A stretch of DNA of 64,000 nt from Hippophae tibetana (taxonomy: Eukaryota > Streptophyta > Magnoliopsida > Rosales > Elaeagnaceae). The stretch covers positions 40,791,169 through 40,855,168 of the forward strand of contig CM072805.1 of the NCBI GenBank assembly GCA_037013495.1, in the 5' to 3' direction. Below the pieces are notes generated by a model, which saw only the letters and a list, made by a program, of their open reading frames with translations, was not told the DNA's origin and did no database searches. Positions 57,901-64,000 of this stretch are shown here, piece by piece. Both the position numbers and the translations under genes were made by a program. Positions within the stretch are counted from its first letter, which is position 1; every line of letters begins with the position of its first letter.

Positions 57901-59933
57901 TCACTACCAACCCCGACTTGTGGATCAGTCAGCTTTTCCCTTTCTAAGCCTCTGGTTTTGATCGTGATTCTATGTCTTGTTTGGTAGGTGAGCTCAATCT
58001 AAATTATTGATATGTCTAAGGAAATAAAAGACATCAAATTCTATCAACGTGTCAAAATCTGAGCCCTACGGTGGGTGCCAAAATGTTGGAGGACATATCA
58101 AATTTAAAGAGAAAATGTAAGGAGATATGATCAATGTGTCGTTAATGATTATTGAGGTTTATATTCCATTTCACAAACACATATATACATATATATATAT
58201 AATATACATACACGTGGTAATTGTATAGGAGGTCCACGTGGATTTACAAGTATCTGCTTTAAAATATATATTACAATGAACACGGTGATCTAGTCTTCTC
58301 TTCGACATAAAAATATAGGACACTTCCAAAAAGTTGTAAAAACCCAAGGAATGTATTGCAAATCAAACTGATAATAATTCTTAATTAATGCATAAAAAAC
58401 AGCTTACACGAGGGATGTGATCAACAGACCACGCAACCTCATTGAACTCTTCCTTTCTGGATTCACCAATAGCAGCATATGCCAACTATCGCAAAAGTGA
58501 CAAGAGCATTAGATCGAAGCCATTACACATCTAAATTTGGTGCCTTAAAGAATGATGAAAATAAATCAGACAAGGAATGATAGAAACAACATTTACCTTT
58601 CTGCAACAAAAATTTCTTAGTACTATATAAGTCCGAGCTGTTAATTGCTTGAAGGCATAACAATGCTAGTATAACTAATAAAAAATTGAACTATAACACG
58701 GCTTCCCTAATAAAGATTATTTTAATCAAATCTCAACATGGCTTTGCCAAATAAGACAGATAAGGAACTTACTAATGAGTCTGCAACTTCCTTGGCAACA
58801 GACTCTCCAAAGAGCTGCTCTACTAGGCTTAAAGCAAACTCAAATGAAGTTCCAGGACCACGGCTTGTCGTAAGTCCTCCCGAAACTTGAATATTTGATT
58901 TGACTGCCCAGAAGGTTGGAAGCTTGTCCATAAAAGCAGGGTGGCAAGTCATCTTATACAACAAACTAAACCAAAATTAGACAAGCCAAATGCATACTCT
59001 ATAAAAAATTAAAATTAGATATATAACCTGCTTTTTTCTCAAAAGGCCCCATGGAAGAAGAGTAACAGCTGGAGCAGCACATATAGCTCCATATAGCCTT
59101 CTTTCCTCAGCCTGTTTGCAAGTAATTTTTTGAAGAATTTGACAATCTCTTAATCTCACCGAGCCAGGCATGCCTCCCTAAAATGAGAGAAACAAAAGTG
59201 ACAGTATGAATTTAATTTCAAACACTTAATTCCATTAAAACTGCCCAGTATCAAAATATTCTAGTTTGAAGCTATTATCAATACTAATGAAGTTAGAATA
59301 GCATTAGAACATTACCGGTAAAGCAACAAGATCAAAAATTTGATTGGAACAGGAAGAAATGAAGGTGTCAGCAACCAATTTAGTGCCGCTTGATGCTTCA
59401 ACTTCGAGCTGCTGCTCAACAGATGCCACAGTGACTTCGGCACCAGCTCGACGCAGAACATCAACAATAACAACAGCTTCTATTTCTTCAGTACCATATC
59501 CTATTGGAACAAGAACCTGTATAAATTCCTTCTAGCAGATTAAGTTCAAATTCGTTTTCTTTATTTAAATTTCTCAGCAAAAACAGAATAATAATAAAAA
59601 AAACACAAAAACAAAAGGCTTAATTGATGGGTTTGAGAAATGGAGAAATGGGTACTTCAAAAAGACCTTTTTGGGAGAAACAGACATTGTGTTATCCGTA
59701 CTTGTAGTGGTGGAAGTTGAAGTTGAAGTTGATAGTAATGACGATGATGAGCTCGTTGGAGAAATAGCTGTGGTAAATTTAGTTAAGCGTCTAGAACTTG
59801 TTGGACTTCGCTGTCTGAACGCCACTGAAATTGAGAAGGAAGGAACTGTTGTTGATATAAGGGTAGCCATGGGAATAGGAAGGAACTTCAAATTATGGAA
59901 TCTCGATGAGGTAATGGGCATTAGAAACTCCAT
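48964..59933 (-). CDS. DJ1B: Double-domain DJ-1 family protein, plastid type, complete
   Basis: DJ-1/PfpI superfamily; plant DJ-1 proteins carry two tandem domains and are linked to oxidative-stress protection and glyoxal handling. Exons: 59933-59667, 59516-59316, 59177-59028, 58952-58773, 58485-58408, 50164-49964, 49524-49387, 49176-48964. All introns are phase 0; 475 aa. The Ser/Thr-rich N-terminus (to about residue 89, almost no acidic residues) suggests a chloroplast transit peptide, so I compare it with DJ-1b. Starts at 59933 or 59870 ([11 protein letters not shown]) are both possible. Domain 1 (90-266) has [14 protein letters not shown] and the nucleophile-elbow Cys189 in [11 protein letters not shown] linker ([16 protein letters not shown]) leads to domain 2 (293-475) with [13 protein letters not shown] and Cys392 in YGAICSS. 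The C-terminus is [19 protein letters not shown]. The 8243-bp intron 5 falls exactly between linker and domain 2 and is filled by a gypsy element. Confidence 0.94.
50814..51103 (-). repeat. 3' LTR of the Tat-like element
   Basis: Shares TGTTGGAGGACAT, GTATTC-ATTTCACA-ACACATATAT, AATTGTATAGGAG-CCCAC and CTTCG-CATAAA-AT-TAGGACA with 58084-58328. It is about 45 bp longer, because a stretch near 50990-51050 is absent from the other copy. Confidence 0.8.
51446..53580 (+). pseudogene. Antisense extra ORF of the Tat-like element (Transposase_28-like plus coiled coil)
   Basis: Lies on the strand opposite to gag-pol, between integrase and 3' LTR. The best part is 51845-52246: [20 protein letters not shown], then [20 protein letters not shown] and [13 protein letters not shown]. 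This is the pattern of the putative gypsy-type (Transposase_28) domain, with the same Phe-rich block followed by N-G-W as in the relic at 10.9 kb. Downstream come a [10 protein letters not shown] stretch (about 52870) and a strong coiled coil in frame 53086-53340 ([16 protein letters not shown] and on). Stops between the parts show decay. It may be several exons of one ORF; I cannot tell. Confidence 0.55.
54479..54787. repeat. Tandem repeat, ~109 bp unit, 3 copies
   Basis: Units start at CCTTTCAACCTAGAGCTAGT (54480), TCTTTCGACTTGGAACTGGT (54587) and CCTTTCGACCTAGAGCTAGT (54698). Each continues with GATGCCAGCTTC, AAGGC-TTGCCC and a CCTGGTTCCTT-like block. It lies between integrase end and antisense ORF. 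The open frame across it (54469-54786) is a by-product of the repeat. Confidence 0.9.
54870..55325 (-). pseudogene. Gypsy integrase C-terminal part
   Basis: Minus-strand blocks in order: [20 protein letters not shown] (55307 downward), [17 protein letters not shown], a WTMD[15 protein letters not shown] stretch corresponding to the linker, and [20 protein letters not shown], the closing GAYxLxxxxG strand. Stops are present. Confidence 0.75.
55330..55950 (-). pseudogene. Gypsy protease-RT linker and start of reverse transcriptase
   Basis: Broken minus frames hold [14 protein letters not shown] (compare the ILGRP motif after protease), [20 protein letters not shown] then [25 protein letters not shown], and RT block [18 protein letters not shown]. 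At about 55325 the RT sequence jumps directly to integrase C-terminus, so the RT catalytic core, RNase H and the integrase core are deleted. Confidence 0.7.
55968..56550 (+). pseudogene. Gag end and protease of the same element, inverted
   Basis: Plus-strand frames read [19 protein letters not shown] then YLDDLV (gag C-terminus), [31 protein letters not shown] then PLVVTLRVG, and, after a frameshift near 56375, [20 protein letters not shown], the retroviral-type protease with D-I-G in place of D-N/T-G. Gag before it and RT after it both run on the minus strand, so this block is flipped. Confidence 0.75.
56798..56968. repeat. Exact 58-bp direct duplication
   Basis: The 58 bp from GAAAAGGTCTAAAC to CTGATTCAGTTG occur identically at 56798-56855 and 56911-56968, separated by 55 bp. 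They lie just beyond the inverted gag-protease block. Confidence 0.97.
57078..57770 (-). pseudogene. Gypsy gag fragment
   Basis: The upstream part (57770-57670) reads [20 protein letters not shown]. The frame 57467-57078 has the Retrotrans_gag pattern: [20 protein letters not shown] then [29 protein letters not shown] and LKPISI. Because of a 54-bp in-frame duplication (57109-57216), the ILATLH-x-S-x-KWFS block occurs twice. Confidence 0.8.
57109..57216. repeat. 54-bp in-frame tandem duplication in gag
   Basis: Two adjacent 54-bp units beginning TCGCTGAACCACTTG (57109 and 57163), differing at four or five positions. They add 18 codons and double the KWF motif region of gag. Confidence 0.95.
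58061..58080 (-). other. Primer-binding site of the Tat-like element
   Basis: On the minus strand TGGCACCCACCGTAGGGCTC lies 3 bp after the CCAACA end of the 5' LTR. It resembles the TGGCGCCCACCGTGGGGC site seen in many plant gypsy elements, and it fixes the orientation of the element. Confidence 0.7.
58084..58328 (-). repeat. 5' LTR of the Tat-like element
   Basis: Partner of 50814-51103, with substitutions throughout and an expanded (TA)n at about 58180-58205. The divergence indicates an old insertion. Confidence 0.78.
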
Positions 59934-60950
59934 TTTGACGCAGTGGTATAGCTTGCGCTTTTATCTTATTCTTCGTTTTTCTTTCCATTATCTTTATTCC
60001 TTTGGTGAAAAATATTTTTGGCTACATAAAAGAATAACGAAATTTGTTATATTTTGATCCTCACGAGTCGAAAGTAAATACGACAGTTGGCAGAATTTTA
60101 CCGATCAAATCAAAGTATGTCGCTCAAATAATCAAATTGTGTGTATGTAAGTTTTCAAGTGATACATCTCATATATAGTATGAAAAATTCACTGAGATAA
60201 TTATTGAGTCTTTTAAGTAAATCGATTAAAGACTATTTCTAATAAATGAAAACATCGGTAATTATTTTTACATCCCTTTAATATAAATTACTCTAATTTT
60301 CTAAGTTAACACATGTTGGTAAGTCATTGCTTTTTTATTAAATAAAGTATTCAAAAACATATTAATCTTTCGTGACTATGAAACCCAAACATGTTTTTGT
60401 CTTGCATCTATATTGCATTAAAGTTTATTTTATTAACATTTTTGGCAAAAGTTTCCAAGAATTATGAATAACATAAGTCTTCATTTAATATAATCTAATT
60501 TTTATCTAGATTGTTATGGAAAAATCTCTAAGAATTATCAATTTTTTGTAAAATTATGTTTATCTGAATTGATAATCAATAATTTATTTTTAAATATTAT
60601 TTTATTTTTCAACTATCAAATTTGTTCTATCATGATTACTACAATGAAAATAAATTTATTTTTATCTATTTCTTTAGTCAACCATTTTGAGGATGGATTT
60701 AGAATGAATGATGAGTAGGATTTAATGTTTAGTTTTTCAATGAATTTTCAAAAAAATGTTTCATTTATAACAAAATCATCAATATCTAAAGAGTTTACAT
60801 CTTACGAAAATATGTTTAACATTTTTTACTTTCTTTCCACATAAATAACAATTTAAATCTTCAATTATCATGAAAATATTAAGTTTCTTCTTTGTGCTTA
60901 AACAATTATTAGTTATTTTTCAAAGTAAAATTTTACCTTTTGAGCTAATT
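59934..60950. other. 5' flank of the DJ-1 gene, then AT-rich DNA
   Basis: The first ~150 bp should be 5' UTR and promoter of the DJ-1 gene; no clear TATA box could be assigned. The rest is AT-rich without a supported gene. Confidence 0.4.
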
Positions 60951-60959
60951 TCTTGAACC

Positions 60960-61680
60960 TATAAATCATCCATTTCCATCTCTCTACTTTTAGCCTCTTA
61001 GTTTTTAACTTTCTTTTATTAATTTAAAGTTCTAATATCATTTGAGAGTTGAACAAATTTAGTTTATATAATAATTGTAGATCTAATTCAATAAAAGTTT
61101 TGCATTTCTTTTGAAGATTTTTCTTAAATAATTCAAGAAGATTCTATTGAGATATATTTTTGTATTCTTTTCAGTTATTATTTATGTATTATTTTCACAT
61201 GTTATGTTTAATTTTATGATCAATTATTAAATTAATTATGTCTGGTTGAAATTATAATAGAATATTAGTAACATTACTATGCTTGTAAAATATTAATATA
61301 TCAAATATTTTTAAAAAATTAAGTATTATTTTTTATTCAAAAATTCTACAAAGTTTATTTAAGAAAATATAACGACGTCAATTTTTTTGTTATAAACTTA
61401 AAATATAAAAGTTAGATTTAAGATTTTATTATCTGAATCTTATATAGAGTACCACTCTTTTATCTATGATTTGGTTCACATGTGTACTTAGAATATAAAC
61501 TTTATTTCAAAAAAATTTATAAGAATTATTATTAAAGAATATATTAACAATATATCTTTCGTAGTAGTTTTAAAATCTAAAATTCATTTATCACATAGTT
61601 AAATTCTTGAACCTAATTTTGACACTTTAAATGAAGTTTAAATTGTACATATGGAAGATAATTAAATCATTTATTAATTT
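60960..61680 (+). repeat. LTR-like repeat, copy 1
   Basis: Diverged direct copy of 62370-63060 at an offset of about 1.4 kb. Shared blocks include ATGCTTGT-AAATATTAA, TTTAAGATTTTAT, AGTACYAYTCTTTTATYT-like, ATTTCAAAAAAATTTATAAG and TAGTTTTAAAA. It probably belongs to an older LTR of the same family. Confidence 0.55.
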
Positions 61681-62159
61681 CTTAAAAACTAAGTAGAATT
61701 TAATAATAAAATCAATTAATATGAGGTCACCTTAGGATTTTAATTATCTTATTATTAATAACGAGAATGATCAATGCCATAAGTTATTTTCATATAAAAA
61801 ATATATAATCAATAATCTTAATTAGAATTTTTAATAATCTATTTAATATTAAGCAAAAAAATCAACTAGTTAATATATTGATGAGTGCTTAAAAAATATT
61901 AAAATTACTATAATTTAATATACTTTAATTGATTAAATAGATTTATATTTGTATGATTTTATCATATTTTATATAAATTTATATTTTTGGAATCACATGT
62001 ATTTATATTGTTTTCTAGGTATTTTTGCTTCAAAAATAATTTAAATACTCGAAGAAAAATACTCGAAGCAATACATCACAATATTTAAAGTGTAATATTC
62101 ATTTATTATACAAATAAGTGGGAAAAAATGAAACATTGGAAAAAAAATCCTAGTTAGAG

Positions 62160-63582
62160 CATGCCCAGCCTATCCCGCGTGCATGTCACACCAAGTCTCA
62201 CACGCGTAGCACACATTTGTGCCAATCCTGTGTGCATCCAACACACGCCCATGTTGAGCCCCGTGCGTGCTATCCCCCCCACACGCATGTCATCCTATCT
62301 AAATGCGTCCAAAACTGATTTTTAAGATATTTTCTCATTTTTTCAGCCTTTTACTCACCTATAATTCTTAGCTCTTCTATCTCTCTCTAGCTTTCTCTTT
62401 CTCGAATTTTTTTTTTAGTTCTTCTCTTTTTAAGAAGAACTAGCTATGCTTTTGTAAATTTTTAGCTTTTGATTCAATAAATGAAAATGTAAATCCGTTT
62501 AGAGATTTTTCATAAATAAAATTAGCATCAAAGTTTGTAAAGATTCTTTTAAGATATAATTTTAGAATGAATTCTTTACAGTTATTTTTATGTTTTATTC
62601 TTATATGTTATACTTAATTTGTATGTGATTAAATTTAACATAGTTAACTGTTTGTAAATATGATATAATAATAACTTTGTTATGCTTGTTAAATATTAAA
62701 TAGGTAAAATATTTTTATAAAATAAATTGATTTTATTTTATTTAAGATTTTATATTAAGAATGTTATAGATAAATATATTATTTTTCATTACAAACTTAA
62801 ATTTGAAAATTATACCTTAAGATTTAATTATCCGATCTGATTTAAAGTACTATCTTTTTATTTGTTGGTACAATTTCTCGGTAGTTAAAATGAAACTCTA
62901 TTTCAAAAAAATTTATAAGGACTATTATTTAAAAATATATTTACAACATATTTTCAATAATAGTTTTAAAACTTGAAAGTTAGTACTCGAATAATTAAAT
63001 TTTTAAGTTTAATTTGGACACCTTAAATAAAATTTAAAATGTCTAACTCCACCAAATGTGACATTTAAATTGTTTATTTTTAATTTATTAAAAAAAAGAA
63101 TTAATTTAATTAACCAAATTAATTATCGACATCACCCATAGGTGTTAATTGATTTTTTTAATTAACAAAGAATATCTAACCCTACCAAATGTGATATTTA
63201 TATAAAAAATAGAATCAATAAATATCAATTTATATCTTTAGTAATCTAAATAATATGACCAAGCATAATTAACTTAATTATTATATCTATAAATACTACA
63301 TAATTATGAATAATAAAAATTTGTATAATTGTTTATTGAATCCATATCTATGTATATTTTTTATGTTATTATATTAGGAAACACAAAAAAATTAAAATAT
63401 CGTTACATGATGTTTAGTATTTAATTTCATTTTTAAGTTTGAATAATAACTTAAAAACCACATATATTTCTAGAGTTTGTCATTTTTTATAAGATGATTC
63501 ATGCACTTTCTAGAGTTTTATAAATATAAAATCAAAGTATCTACAAAATTGATATTGCTAACCCGATGTATATTTTGTTCCA
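62160..63582 (+). repeat. LTR-like repeat, copy 2, followed by a primer-binding site
   Basis: It contains the region homologous to copy 1 (62370-63060). A GC-rich island with CACACG/GCGTGC motifs (62160-62290) lies just left of it and may be part of the same LTR. The right end, TTGTTCCA at 63582, stands 9 bp before a gypsy-type primer-binding site, so this is probably a 5' LTR in plus orientation whose interior continues past the right window edge. Confidence 0.5.
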
Positions 63583-63591
63583 TTAAGTTTT

Positions 63592-63609
63592 TGACATCGT
63601 TGTCGGGGA
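63592..63609 (+). other. Degenerate gypsy primer-binding site
   Basis: TGACATCGTTGTCGGGGA resembles the TGGCGCCGTTGCCGGGGA site (complementary to the tRNA-Asp 3' end) of Athila/Tat-type elements, with the usual AAGTTTT lead-in. Three or four substitutions indicate decay. Confidence 0.6.
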
Positions 63610-64000
63610 AATAATATTGCTTTTAAATTATTTAAAAAAAAATTAAAATTTTATGTGATGTAAATAGTGTGATTTTTATTTTTAATTGAATTTCAAAAAA
63701 ATAAAAATTTTAAATTTTAAATTTATTTAATTATTTTCTTTTCTAAAAAAATAAAAAATTAAACTAACTATGTAATAGCATAAAAAGTAAAAATCTAAGA
63801 GAGATATAATTAGGAGATTAGTTCTTAGAAGTCTTTGTGTCACTGGTCTTTCTTAGAAATATTGCTCTATCTAAGAGTATGGTTTTTAAAGAGGCTTTTC
63901 CCTACCATTATTTTTTGGGAGAACTTTTGCTTAATACTGATTATGTTATTTAACTTAAAGATTAACTTAACTGTTGTAAATATTGTATGATATAACATGT

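Larger units (their letters stand above)
50814..58328 (-). mobile_element. Non-autonomous Tat-like Ty3/gypsy retrotransposon in DJ-1 intron 5
   Basis: Short LTRs (50814-51103 and 58084-58328; minus ends TGG...CCAACA) bound 7 kb. Reading the minus strand from the right come the 5' LTR, primer-binding site (58080-58061), gag (57770-57078), a locally inverted gag-end/protease block, the protease-RT linker and RT start (55950-55330), the integrase C-terminus (55325-54870), three 109-bp tandem repeats (54787-54479), a plus-strand ORF (51446-53580) and the 3' LTR. Most of RT, RNase H and integrase is deleted, so it cannot move by itself. GTTGT precedes the left LTR (50809-50813) and occurs 4 bp after the right one (58333-58337), a possible imperfect target duplication. 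It lies in the same orientation as the host gene. Confidence 0.82.

Noticed and set aside
59671-60057. 128-codon plus frame over DJ-1 exon 1
   Set aside because: Antisense of the Ser/Thr-rich transit peptide region, giving Val/Glu repeats; it is not a protein pattern.

Overview
The window looks like nuclear DNA of a core eudicot plant. It is strongly AT-rich, its genes are split by many GT-AG introns, it carries Ty1/copia and Ty3/gypsy remnants, and it encodes typical plant organelle and cell-plate proteins. I cannot name the species. Exon models were built by hand from splice sites, reading frame and remembered family sequence; they have not been tested against transcripts.

Five protein genes are supported. 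From left to right: (1) a GTP-binding protein of the NOG1-like, PDE318 type (minus, 9742 to 2821, 8 exons, 3' part missing or beyond the left edge); (2) a dynamin-related protein of the DRP1E type (minus, 20572 to 16031, 15 exons, 616 aa, complete); (3) mitochondrial NAD-malic enzyme, NAD-ME1 type (minus, 32487 to 22615, 19 exons, 634 aa, complete); (4) an intronless plus-strand gene with a Cys-rich N-terminal motif like that of the DUF740/OCTOPUS group (41388-42308, 306 aa); (5) a plastid-type double-domain DJ-1 protein (minus, 59933 to 48964, 8 exons, 475 aa, complete). There is also a decayed last-exon fragment of a RAB6/RABH1 GTPase gene at 45.7-45.9 kb. The genes do not form an operon or one pathway; they are ordinary neighbours on a chromosome arm.

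Much of the rest is transposon debris. A copia element with short LTRs and a large in-frame internal deletion sits in intron 7 of the GTPase gene (3.5-6.7 kb). A second, nearly full-length but decayed copia copy lies at 34.4-37.6 kb. Two gypsy elements share one layout: integrase C-terminus on one strand, then a tandem-repeat block, then a coiled-coil-bearing ORF on the opposite strand. One is a relic at 10.2-14.7 kb. The other (50.8-58.3 kb, with LTRs and a primer-binding site) fills the 8.2-kb intron that separates the two DJ-1 domains. This is the layout known from Tat-lineage elements with an antisense extra ORF and a variable 3' region. The second copy also has a local inversion of its gag-protease segment. 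Further LTR remnants lie at 1.0-2.2 kb and 61-63.6 kb.

No rRNA, tRNA, CRISPR or prokaryotic feature was seen. I found no convincing new biological system. The points most worth checking are the paired gypsy architecture, the inverted gag-protease block, a tandem splice donor in the malic enzyme gene, and a possible single-domain DJ-1 start.
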